Shown here piece after piece: positions 11,201 through 18,984 of a stretch of 36,136 nt of DNA (positions within the stretch are counted from its first letter, which is position 1; each line of letters opens with the position of its first letter). The notes beneath the pieces are model-generated. The model had not been told where the DNA came from. It saw only the letters and a program-made list of their open reading frames with translations, and made no database searches. A program made the translations under genes and the position numbers. The stretch comes from Nemertoderma westbladi (Eukaryota; Xenacoelomorpha; Nemertodermatida; Nemertodermatidae). The DNA lies in contig JAUCBJ010007892.1 in assembly GCA_032718475.1 (NCBI GenBank), positions 1-36,136 on the forward strand, given 5' to 3'.

Positions 11201-11539
11201 TGGAACATGAGAGTAGCCTCCAACTCCAGAATCCCTCTCCCCATCACAATCTGGCCTCCCTGGTGACCCAGGGTTTGGGCCAGAAAGGTCATCAGGAAAG
11301 GGACTCAAAGAATTGTTGACTGCTCTCTCTCCAGTAGGGGGTGAGACAGGCAGCCGGTCAGGAGTTAACTGACGCCTGTGAGGCCGATTGTGTCCGGTAA
11401 TTCCACTGGCCTCTAGTGGCCGGACCTCCGCATTGCTAATGTAATCCATAGTGGGGGTTGGGGGGTGCTTTTTTGCCGAGTCAGCTCTCGGGGCAAATAC
11501 CACACCCTGGTTTGCCATTCCACAGGGTGGGTGTCGCAA
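8222..11539 (-). CDS. Endonuclease-reverse transcriptase of LINE (intact)
   Basis: Intact 1105-residue ORF. Residues 1-125 are Pro/Arg-rich and disordered-looking. An AP-like endonuclease spans about 128-378 with the expected active-site residues: Asn133, Glu162 (QEHR), Tyr243, GDFNA at 278-282, IDH at 341-343 and SDH at 367-369. The reverse transcriptase spans about 590-900 with FRGISL (667-672), VDFFKAFD around Asp736, GVLQGDTLAPFLF (792-804) and the catalytic FADD at 847-850. The C-terminus has the RFAGHC...LVLWQPHG module common in APE-type LINEs. Proteins of this kind are often auto-named craniofacial development protein 2-like. No stop, frameshift or lost catalytic residue is visible, so it may be recently active. 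The start is the first Met in the frame; the internal Met31 is an alternative. Confidence 0.93.
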   Translation of the reverse strand: MRHPPCGMANQGVVFAPRADSAKKHPPTPTMDYISNAEVRPLEASGITGHNRPHRRQLTPDRLPVSPPTGERAVNNSLSPFPDDLSGPNPGSPGRPDCDGERDSGVGGYSHVPPRPTKPLVNLRQVTRLASVNTLTLGSPMRQGELTALADKLSLSAVGVQEHRMQTGQTDEVLIKDMGGGWRLALASADDSGNGGIGLLMNPTAHAALDKIDQISNRIIRCHFSCSGRLAKKFPKVVLIVCYSPTSVAPVEEVENFYHNLQAATDGVDQHAFLTFLGDFNASLHQSPTSPWVYSNSVNRNSVHLQDFISGNGLFSAGTQFKKRTGKLWTHSGPSGHKSQIDHILFRRKYRSSIQDCNAFTLRPFSSDHRLIVAKVRLSLRASRTTKSALPRHDWSSLLQQPSVRSSFTLQLSNRYEALASEAADHCEGYTAFTEAVKLAAAETVPVYPRNRKRAPWTDNKIQKCRNDLHKAQKESRLKQTTAAKNAVKAASRSLNRQYSVNLQELINQQVDAINDADDSRQSSQAWKSINLLTGRKSQPTTKVKAESPADRLNGWKAHFEKLLNNDRVLPDNFIEVKVSESVLPDIPIGDISFAEVKAAAKSIKTNRASGVDGVPPEVFKIPECLKLIYPIIVDMYRTTRVPQEMKTNKLVPVPKKGNLTLYGSFRGISLISIAAKLYNRILLNRIRDPIERLLRGNQNGFRKGRGTMEPILALRRIIEELSKKKDRHLAVIFVDFFKAFDSVSRSRMFSILSLYGIPDEIIAAIRSVYDGSTTFVSTVDGDTEPFEVLWGVLQGDTLAPFLFIIVVDYVLRMSLDHHNDDGVMITPPTGSRSRGNPAKYLTDLDFADDLGVLSESLEGAQRLLSSLEHAASSVGLFINSRKTKILTVNFESPQQVSDRMSISSKDGMLEHVDDFCYLGSWIRKSGEDLRIRKGKAWAALNRLSRIWKSPRINRKLKVRLFRAAVVPVLLYGSPCWALTAEDTKSLDGTFTRMLRRVHCVKYNAHISNQTLYNIGGVSLVPPSLTLEQNRLRFAGHCFRREDQPVHNLVLWQPHGVNKHGGQPMTFLRRILKDTGLKDADDLANVMGDRELWRCNFVDKPAQHS

Positions 11540-11820
11540 TGGAGTCAGATATGAGGCCCATCACCCATATCTACTCTGGCGCACATGACCCACCATTGGC
11601 TGTTGCAGCTCATCTGCTGGGTCATGCCCTGTACCCTTGCTGCCAGGCGCAGGTCGCAGTGAAGTGCTCTCAGAGTGGACATGAGAACACTCTACTCCTG
11701 ACCAGCCATTGGTAGATCACCATCTGCCTGGTCAGGCCATATACCCCTGCAGCCAAGTATATGGGTCCTTAATCCAGGACCAAGGGCGTCCTTATCCCAG
11801 AACGAAGGGGGTCCTAGTAT
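11540..11820 (-). other. LINE 5' UTR
   Basis: Lies between the endonuclease-RT start and the abrupt junction near 11821. It contains loosely repeated 'CTGGTCAGG/CTGGGTCATG' and 'ATATGGGTCC' words. It probably carries the internal promoter, but no specific element could be assigned. Confidence 0.5.
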
Positions 11821-11836
11821 CAGATCAAATAATGTA

Positions 11837-13657
11837 TTGATTACTGACCCCATTTCAATAGCGGAAGAATTCAATCAATACTTTACATCGATTGCAGGTA
11901 CTCTATTGGAACAATTACCCGCTGCATCAGGTAGATATAATTTAAATGTTGTCAATCAATTCTACAGAGACAAAGGAATCCCACTTAATTCGTTTACCTT
12001 AAAAATTGTGGACAACTCAGAGGTTCTTACTATTCTAAATGAACTTGCAGTGGATAAAAGTTCTGGAATTGATGGAATCAGTCCTGGCTTCCTGCGTGAC
12101 TGCAGCTCCGTAATCGCTGAGTCGGTGACCCATCTAGTAAACCTATCAATCTCATCATCAACTTTTCCCACTACGTATAAGACTGCCAAAGTAAAGCCAC
12201 TATTCAAACGCGATTGCAGATTGCAAAAGGGTAATTTCAGACCTGTGGCGCTCTTAGTCATTTTATCGAAAGTATTGGAACGAGTCGTGTTCATTCAGTT
12301 TGTCGAATTCTTGATTTTTCACAATATCCTCGACCAACTGCAATCAGGATTCCGCAAAAACTATTCTGTAGAGACATGCCTACTATTCATGAACAATTAC
12401 ATTAGAGAAGCAGTCGACAACGGGTTGGTGACGGGAGTTCTACTTATTGACTTACAAAAGGCCTTTGATACGGTCGATCATACAATCCTATTAGAGAAAC
12501 TACGGTTAATTGGGTTCGACGCTTCAGCAGTGAATTGGTTCCGTTCTTATCTCTCAGATCGAAAACAGCGCGTATTTATTGGGAATGTGTACTCCGCAGA
12601 GGCTTTAATAAAGGCTGGCGTTCCACAAGGTGCTCTTCTCGCAGTGCTACTGTTCCTCATATATGTTAATGACATGGATCTGGCAATTCTTCCCAGCCCG
12701 CCGCTATGTACATCCATTGGACCTCCAATAACTAAGCATACATCCACTACTGGAATCGTCATAGACTCAAATTGCATCTCACTGAAGCTCGCAGATGATG
12801 CCAATGTTCTCTATTCCCATAACAATGCAAATGTTATTTCTGCGGTTCTCTCATCGAAACTAAATAATATATTCATGTGGGCAACCGACAATAAACTATC
12901 ACTAAACTTTGGAAAAACAAAGAGTATTCTGTTTGGGACCCACCAACGCGTGAATTCTGCAGAACCATTAGACATCGAGTGTGCGAGTAAAAAAATAGAA
13001 CAACAAACGTCAGTGAAATATCTTGGCTGTATGTTGGAATCGTCTCTATCAGGAAATCCTATGGCATCGAAGGTGATTAAACGAGGCAACTCGACTCTTC
13101 GTTTTCTTTATCGTAAGAGTGCCCTGCTTGATTATGAAACCAAACGGTTGTTATGTAACACCCTGATTCAACCTCACTTAGACTTTGTTGCATCATGCTG
13201 GTATTCCAGTGCCAGCAAACAGCTAAAAAGCCAATTACATGCACTTCAACGAAAGTGCGTGCGATTTTGTCTGAGTTTACACCGGCGAGAGCACGTAACC
13301 GTCCAGCACTTCGCGGAGATGGCGTGGCTACCCTTAGACTACCGTATCGACCAAACTATCGTCACCCATATGTATCGCATTACTCGAGAGCTTTCGCCGC
13401 CTTACCTGAGATCCCTCGTTACACTCAATACGGCCAACATCAATCTAAGAGGCAACACGCACAGGGCCGTCGTCCCACGCCGTAAAACCGTATCAGGCAC
13501 AGAGTGCTTCTCGTTTGCGGCGCCAAAACTCTGGAATAAGCTCCCTGATGACATCAAAAACAGTGTGTCACTAGAAAGCTTCAAACATAGCGTAAAAAAG
13601 TACTACTTCTTTAAACTACTATCAGGCGACAAATCAAACTATATTTATTTTTTTTAA
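11837..13657 (+). CDS. Reverse transcriptase fragment of CR1/L2-type LINE
   Basis: Open for 606 codons. No ATG opens the frame (11837 is TTG), which fits a 5' truncation: a complete protein would carry an N-terminal endonuclease. RT motifs are FRPVALLVILSKVLERV (134-150), QSGFRKNYSVET (169-180), LLIDLQKAFDTVDH with Asp205 (202-215), GVPQGALLAVLLFLIYVND (261-279) and LADD at 318-321. The C-terminal FSFAAPKLWNKLPDDIK module is typical of the group. Two signature motifs look degraded: PQG is followed by ALLAV rather than the usual SxLGP, and the catalytic box is LADD rather than YADD. The ORF is therefore open but probably inactive, and it cannot initiate target-primed reverse transcription without its endonuclease. 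Confidence 0.9.
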   Translation: MITDPISIAEEFNQYFTSIAGTLLEQLPAASGRYNLNVVNQFYRDKGIPLNSFTLKIVDNSEVLTILNELAVDKSSGIDGISPGFLRDCSSVIAESVTHLVNLSISSSTFPTTYKTAKVKPLFKRDCRLQKGNFRPVALLVILSKVLERVVFIQFVEFLIFHNILDQLQSGFRKNYSVETCLLFMNNYIREAVDNGLVTGVLLIDLQKAFDTVDHTILLEKLRLIGFDASAVNWFRSYLSDRKQRVFIGNVYSAEALIKAGVPQGALLAVLLFLIYVNDMDLAILPSPPLCTSIGPPITKHTSTTGIVIDSNCISLKLADDANVLYSHNNANVISAVLSSKLNNIFMWATDNKLSLNFGKTKSILFGTHQRVNSAEPLDIECASKKIEQQTSVKYLGCMLESSLSGNPMASKVIKRGNSTLRFLYRKSALLDYETKRLLCNTLIQPHLDFVASCWYSSASKQLKSQLHALQRKCVRFCLSLHRREHVTVQHFAEMAWLPLDYRIDQTIVTHMYRITRELSPPYLRSLVTLNTANINLRGNTHRAVVPRRKTVSGTECFSFAAPKLWNKLPDDIKNSVSLESFKHSVKKYYFFKLLSGDKSNYIYFF

Positions 13658-13869
13658 AAACTTTTAGATAATTAACAATCATAGTAAATATTTACAAATA
13701 AACTCAGTCTCTTTACTGCTTCTAGATCATTATTTTTAGATATTTTAATTAAATCTTACATTGTATTGCACTTTTCATATATTTTATTTTATTTATTTTA
13801 TTTTATTTAATTAAATTTTTACTCTCATGCCGTATTTGATGAGCGCTAATTAATAGAATGAATTTTAAA

Positions 13870-13914
13870 TAGGACCCCCATGGAAACGAGGTATAACCTC
13901 ATGGGGCTATCCTA
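13870..13914 (+). other. 3' UTR stem-loop of the CR1/L2-type LINE
   Basis: Nested complementary segments: TAGGA (13870-13874) with TCCTA (13910-13914), CCCCAT (13876-13881) with ATGGGG (13901-13906), and GAGG (13888-13891) with CCTC (13897-13900) closing a five-base loop. Such a hairpin upstream of the tail may be the RNA feature recognised by the reverse transcriptase. That role is inferred. Confidence 0.6.
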
Positions 13915-14157
13915 GGTGCACCATATTATTTTTAAATAGTGTTACTGTGTTAACAGGTTAACGTTATTTTTAATTTTGTTGTAAATGTTGTCAGAATGCT
14001 GGAACGTTATGCAGGGCCGATCATTAAGTATGTCTATTTATGCTGTCAATTTTAATATGTTTCGTAATTTTAATATGCTTTGTGTTCGTTTTACAGTAGG
14101 CACTATTACTATAATTTGGCGTCCAATAAAAAACTTCAACTTCAACTTCAACTTCAG

Positions 14158-14454
14158 TTACAGGACCAGATTTGCCCTAGTAAAAGGGGTCTATGCAGCT
14201 ACAGGTGGCACCTCCTTTATGCTGCATGGAGGTGGCAAGTTTTCTTGATCAATGACCTAGAATACCTGACCTGAAGTAAAACAGTCCTAATCGTATGTTT
14301 GTCAAAAATGTTGATCAGTTGTTTAAAACAAGTGTGACGTTATGAACGTTAAAAAATTTAAAATTGAAATGTATGCCTGCAGTATATTTCACTAGTTCAA
14401 ATTTGGAATAAAACATTTCATTGCGAAATTTATCTATCTAATAACTATTTACGT
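14158..14454. other. Interior of the Mutator-like element, no gene
   Basis: Contains a small hairpin around CACCTCC...GGAGGTG (near 14208-14233). A segment near 14385-14420 (CTAGTTCAAAT...AATAAAACATTT) is repeated in direct orientation at about 15270-15295. No coding potential was recognised. Confidence 0.45.
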
Positions 14455-15060
14455 ACGGTACATGCCATTCTGCTAAGTAGGGCATGTACGCCGAACGCGT
14501 TCGGCGCACAATTTTTTCCAGAATTTGGAGCAGGCGCAGAAAATTGAGAGCGCAGCGCAGCGCCGCGCAGGCGCAGAAAATTTAGAGCGCGGCGCGACAG
14601 GCGCAGGCGCAGAAAATTGATAGCACGGCTCAGACTTGCATTACAGCACTAAGTCAGTACCGGTAAGCAGGTAAGTAGACCTACCCGCTACCCCTGGCTG
14701 CCTGGCAGTCTGCCGACTACCGGTAACAGGGTAATGACAATACAGATAAGACTGTAAGAAATACTGAAATAATAAGCCTCCTACTTTCTTGCTACTTGGC
14801 TGCTTGGTGTGCTTTAGGCCAGTACAGCAGTAGGCAGGCAGGTACGTGGTAGGAGATTTCGCGCAGTATTTCTGCTGTGCGCGCCAATCTCGCGCAGAAT
14901 TTCTGCTGCGCGCGCCGATCTCGCGCAGTTTTTCTGCTGCGCACGCGGATTTTGCACTGTTTTCGACTGCGCAGGCGCACATTTTTTTCTGCGCCGCGTC
15001 GCGTTCGGCGCACAAAAAAATCACTTAGCATACGGGGGTACATGTACAACTGTACAATGC
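14455..15060. mobile_element. GC-rich foldback with short tandem repeats
   Basis: Two GC-rich arms face each other. The left (about 14458-14640) has CGCCGAACGCGTTCGGCGCA and repeats of AGGCGCAGAAAATT. The right (about 14855-15055) has CGCGTTCGGCGCAC and about three 31-bp units beginning TCGCGCAG at 14859, 14890 and 14921. The outer edges pair as GTACATG...GCTAAGT with ACTTAGC...GTACATGT. The arms are only moderately similar apart from these blocks. The spacer (14640-14855) is non-coding. ORFs here are by-products of the repeats. Confidence 0.55.
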
Positions 15061-15203
15061 GTACATGTAATTTTAGTAATGCAGTAACTAAGAACGGAAA
15101 CTGAACTGAAGTAAAGTAACATAATGGAATACGGTTAATACTGTATGTTTATGTTAACTGATCACAGTCCTTAATTGCAACTCTAAGGGTCTGTTCACAT
15201 ATT

Positions 15204-15235
15204 ACTATGGGGAGGGGAGGGGAGGGTCCCATAGT
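15204..15235 (+). other. Hairpin with G-quadruplex motif in its loop
   Basis: ACTATGGG at 15204-15211 pairs with CCCATAGT at 15228-15235. The enclosed loop continues the run GGGGAGGGGAGGGGAGGG (15209-15226), a canonical four-tract quadruplex pattern. Confidence 0.6.
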
Positions 15236-15303
15236 TCATAATTGTTGCGTTGACTGCAGTACAGTATATTGTACTAGTTCAAATAAAACATTTTGTATAG
15301 TCT

Positions 15304-15487
15304 TAGTATGGGCTTCCCTGTAAATATAGAAATAAATCATTAATATTGACTTGCGTCGAGGTGTCCGAAAATTTGCGGCGAAATGGCATTCACAGTGAGA
15401 CACCTCACCGCAAGACACCTCGCCGCACATTATCTGCGGCGAGATGACTTGCGGCGAAGTGGCAGTGCGGTGAGGTGACCAGCACCC
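15304..15487. repeat. Right terminal inverted repeat with TCGCCGC iterons
   Basis: Reverse complement of 7858-8026, including AGGGAAGCC.ATACTA at its inner edge. It carries one extra motif unit of about 15 bp that the left arm lacks, as expected from slippage between iterons. Confidence 0.8.
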
Positions 15488-15872
15488 TATAATTATTGTC
15501 TGTCAGTCTGTTCGAGAATGGAATAGGGCCTATACGGATATAATACCTGAAGCAAATTACAGAATTAATCTGTATAACTACTGAGAGACTGACAGACGGA
15601 GGCCGTATGCCGTAGCAGGCCGAAGTACCAGTAGTTATACATGATTTATTTGCTGAAAAACTGTACAGCCTGACAGCTGTAGAAACTGATCGAATCATTC
15701 TAAAGTTCCCCAAAAGCTGAAAAGCCCTCTGGCATTTTGCATTTACTGACAGACTGATTTACACTGGTTGCAATTATTTAGGCTGTTAGGTTACATGGAA
15801 AATGCCAGAATGCCAAAGCTGCAAAGTGCCTTTTTGGAACTATTCGTGTGACTTACTGACTTAGCCACACGT

Positions 15873-15880
15873 GTTAAATT
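15873..15880. repeat. Target-site duplication GTTAAATT, right copy
   Basis: Directly follows the right terminus ...AGCCACACGT and matches 6998-7005 exactly. Confidence 0.65.
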
Positions 15881-16144
15881 TGCGTTTCGTTACTGTACGT
15901 CTACTGTACTGGCTGACTGGTCTTGGTCAGTTGGTCTATACACTATACTGCTATACCATACAGCCATACCATCCTACCATCTGACCATCCAGCCATCAGA
16001 CCATACTCAGATACTGCCATAACTAGCCCTAGCTGCCTGGCCTGGCCTGGCAGCCTGGTAGCAGCTGACAGGCTGACGCTGAGCAGCCCACAGCCTGACA
16101 CCTGAGCGCTGAGCCTGGTAAACTGGTAAATGAAATGGTACCTA
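15881..16144. other. Cryptically simple CTG/CCAT-rich DNA
   Basis: Dense short words (ACTG, CCATAC, GCCTGG) without a fixed period. The same composition precedes 6998, so the outer inverted-repeat element probably inserted into this block and split it. Confidence 0.5.
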
Positions 16145-16149
16145 CCGGA

Positions 16150-16280
16150 CAGTTAGGTACAATGGCCAAATCTGGCAATGATTGTGATTGCCATATTTGG
16201 CAACCAAGCAAAATCTGGCAACATTTCTGATTGCCTGATTTGGCAACTATATAAAGCCGTTGTTGCCATATTTGGCAACT
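16150..16280. repeat. Left subterminal palindrome cluster
   Basis: Contains four to five units of the type TTGCCATATTTGGCAA or single halves CAAATCTGGCAA. Each full unit is an imperfect 15-16 bp palindrome. The reverse-complement cluster is at 18985-19282. Confidence 0.7.
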
Positions 16281-16786
16281 TAACTAACTCATTGAATGTG
16301 GATTATATGGATCTGCGTCATTAAGTCCTTCTATGGCAGTATGGTCATTCCTTAGATCCTGAAATGTTAATGTTAGGCCTAGAAAAAAGGCAAAGGGGTA
16401 GGGCCAGGTCACAGGTTATACTTATACCAGTAGTGGCATATTCTAAGTTCTAACCAATACAGCAACATATCCTAATAAATGAGGTGAGAATGAGAGTCAA
16501 TAACACAAACACAGACTGACTGGTGATAGTTTTTTTGCTTTTTTTTTGACATTTTTGCTAGTAATCTCTGGCGCTGCTTGGGGAGGCAGGGAGGTGGTTG
16601 ATTGTTGTTTGTACCAATAATACATAATAGTTTAGTAGTTAAAGATTGTAACTGTGTAATGCTGATACAATTGCCCAGCAATCTAAATCATCCTTCACTC
16701 TATATCAGTTCAGTATACTGGCTGACTGGTATCAGGGTATATCTATCTTTCCATTCTTACATCAGTATTCAGTACATACAGACATA

Positions 16787-18485
16787 GGGTAAACTGGGGT
16801 AATTTGGGACATGGGGGAATTTGGGACAGGCTGGGGTAATTTGGGACAAGTCTTTTCTTAACTGTAAGTGCAGTGGGATTTGGTGGGTTGTTTAAATTAT
16901 AGGCCTCCTCTTCTCTTCTCTAGCTCTTTTAAATGCCTGAATGCTGTAGGGCTGTCGGGTAGACTAGCCGTCACAGGTAAGTCGCAAGTGTAAGGTGTTC
17001 GCTTTCAGATATTTCGCCCTCTAGCAGCAGACTGGAGAACTGCAGCAGCAGCAGATTAATCACCTTCCTCAAAAAGACACAGCATGTAGTCGTGGTCAGG
17101 TACTTATATTCCAAGACTCAGCTTAAACAGATTAAGATGAAGAAAATGGAGACATGGGTAAGCGGAAGATCACTTTCATACATTTTGCCCTCTAGGAGCA
17201 GACTGGAGAACAGAACTGCAGACCAATTACCGACCCCACCAAGACTGCAAGACACACTACTGACGCAGGATGTATTCTAAAGAGAGCACATACTGATACA
17301 TACAGACAGACAGACAACATATTTGACAAGTTTCAGCTAGGACGGATCATAAATAATGGAATGAGTCAAGGATGTCACTTTCAGACATTTTTGCCCTCTA
17401 GCGGCAGACTGGAGAACAGATGACCGATAACCTTCTTCCCAAAGATTCAACATGTGGTATAGTAGGGCCTATCGAGTAGCATAAGGTAATCTAATTAGAA
17501 TCACGGAAATGGGAGAAGGTTTTCCAGTTTTCACTTTCAGACATTTCGCCCTCTAGGAGCAGACTGGAGAACTGCAGATGAATCACCTTCCTCAAAAAGA
17601 CACATCATGTAGTCGTGATCTGGTACTATACTGCTATATTCTAAGACTCAACTTAAACAGATTAAGATCAAGTATATGGCAAAATGGGTACAGGGGAAGT
17701 GGAAGGTTATCACTTTCATACATTTTGCCCTCTAGTGGTAGACTGAAGAAATGCAGACCACTTACCGACCCCTCCAAGACACAGCAGCAGCAGCACATTG
17801 ATGCAGGATGTATTCTGGCTGAGCACATACTGGCATAAAGACAGACAGACATACAATATATTTTTGACAAGTTTCAGCTTGAACGGATCATAAATAACGG
17901 AATGAGCCAAGGATTTCACTTTCAGATATTCGGCCCTCTAGCGGCAGACTAAAGAACTGCATGCAGATTAGCCCCCTTTGAATGACACATGACAGCTATG
18001 AGCTAATGGTCGGTCTAATACAAGTATGACAAGTTTCAGCATTGTCTTTTGTTCGGATTAAATGCAGAGAGATGGCAGATGGGAGGACATTTATTAATGT
18101 TTGACATGTAGCCCTCTAGCGGGAGACTGTTGTACTGATGGTGTCGAACAGTCTCTAAAATCCCAACTTTTGGTCTTATTGATGCATTGTACAATTTCTC
18201 AACAAAGTTTGTGTCAATTACAATGGGCTACTACTGTTCGATTTATGTTATGTCCCAAATTCCCCCAACTGTCCCAAATTACCCCATGCTGGGGTAATTT
18301 GGGACATTGATGAATATTAATTAAAAAAAGGTAATTAATTATTTGAAAATAAAAATTAAGTAATTAGTTTGATAGAATGGGTACATGGTGCATACTTGAT
18401 AAGGTCGGATTATCAAAAAAATGTTTTTAAGATTCTGAAAAAAGCTTTAAAGGACGATTTTGTCCCAAATTACCCCAGTTTACCC
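16787..18485. mobile_element. TA-flanked MITE with GGGTAAAC ends and satellite core
   Basis: Begins GGGTAAACTGGGGTAATTTG at 16787 and ends in its perfect reverse complement at 18485. A TA dinucleotide flanks each side (16785-16786, 18486-18487), the Tc1/mariner-superfamily signature. The motif GGGGTAATTTGGGACA is repeated about three times at the left end and recurs inverted around 18246-18308 and 18462-18478. No transposase ORF exists. The middle is a tandem satellite. It sits inside the 16150-19282 element. Confidence 0.75.
17000..18140. repeat. Higher-order satellite, 180-bp monomers in a 540-bp trimer
   Basis: Seven monomers share a core around GCCCTCTAGCGGCAGACTGG, starting at about 17002, 17173, 17378, 17534, 17713, 17919 and 18100 (spacing 156-206). 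Monomers 1, 2 and 3 match 4, 5 and 6 far better than each other: offsets are 532, 540 and 541, with shared flanks such as CTTAAACAGATTAAGAT for 1/4 and GATCATAAATAA for 3/6. This is a true trimeric higher-order repeat of two copies plus a seventh diverged monomer. Confidence 0.85.
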
Positions 18486-18984
18486 TATAATGAAAATAAT
18501 TTCATCCCGTTTTTCATTAGCTGATTAGGGCCTACTAGAAACAATTTGTTGAATCCCTTAACCTGTTAACACGCGTTTTGGTTTTCTCAGTCTTTCTAAA
18601 TTTTGACACTATTTTTCTTCCGTCACGCCGTTTCTCAAACTTTAATGCCCCCTTGCCTTCTTGCTGCCTTTTGGTGATGTTAACGTTCTGACGTTGTCAA
18701 ATATTATTACGTTTATTTCCATTTCAGCCTTTGCAGCATGTGATTCTTTAGATTTGTTTATGCCTATACCAGTCAGCCAGTCTACCAGTACGGTATCTGT
18801 TACAGACTCATCCATCTGTCCATTAACATATTATTAACAACATATCAAATAGGCCTACATTCTGACATTTCATCAACTAATAATGTTTATAAATCATCAC
18901 AACTCGACAAGGGTAAGCAAGCAGTAAGCAATTTTGAAGTAATTTACAATGACAGGGTTACTGACAGGGCTGCACAATAATAAT

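Larger units (their letters stand above)
8177..11820 (-). mobile_element. Near-full-length APE-type LINE with (TAG)n tail
   Basis: Minus-strand non-LTR retrotransposon. Its body covers a 5' UTR (about 11540-11820), one long intact ORF, a 35-bp 3' UTR and a (TAG)n-type tail at about 8177-8191 in place of poly-A. The 5' boundary is placed where sequence changes abruptly into the plus-strand LINE at about 11821. No target duplication could be identified. It sits inside the Mutator-like element. Confidence 0.8.
11821..14157 (+). mobile_element. 5'-truncated CR1/L2-group LINE with (ACTTCA)n tail
   Basis: Plus-strand LINE lacking its endonuclease. The RT ORF is followed by a 500-bp AT-rich 3' UTR, an AATAAA at 14125-14130 and a short tail of about four CTTCAA repeats (14133-14157), the microsatellite tail usual for this group. 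It begins exactly where the minus-strand LINE 5' end stops, so the two lie head to head. Confidence 0.8.
7858..15487. mobile_element. Mutator-like inverted-repeat element with 9-bp target duplication
   Basis: Termini GGGTGCTGGTCACC at 7858 and GGTGACCAGCACCC ending at 15487 are flanked on both sides by TATAATTAT (7849-7857 and 15488-15496). The inverted arms extend about 170-185 bp and are rich in TCGCCGC motifs. Long inverted repeats starting with G plus a 9-bp duplication are what the Mutator/MULE superfamily produces. No MULE transposase is visible, so the copy is non-autonomous. The interior is largely occupied by two LINEs and a GC-rich foldback, which inflate its 7.6-kb length. Confidence 0.75.
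7006..15872. mobile_element. Outer inverted-repeat DNA element with 8-bp target duplication
   Basis: The left end begins ACGTGTGGCTAAG at 7006 and the right end reads CTTAGCCACACGT up to 15872. GTTAAATT flanks both sides (6998-7005 and 15873-15880) as a probable target duplication. The arms match over about 170 bp: 7006-7053 plus roughly 7399-7490 on the left, and roughly 15700-15872 on the right. Shared stretches include GGCATTCTGGCATTTTCCA and CTAAATAATTGCAACCAG. The left arm is split by a SINE foldback at 7054-7358. No transposase of its own was found. The 8-bp duplication would suit hAT-type insertion, but the ends do not start CAG, so the superfamily is left open. Confidence 0.75.

Noticed and set aside
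14641-15104. Arg/Ala-rich ORFs of 75-127 codons
   Set aside because: They are translations of the GC-rich 31-bp repeats in the foldback.
17000-18140. CRISPR-like regular repeats
   Set aside because: The spacers are themselves homologous in a trimeric pattern and the setting is eukaryotic; this is a satellite.
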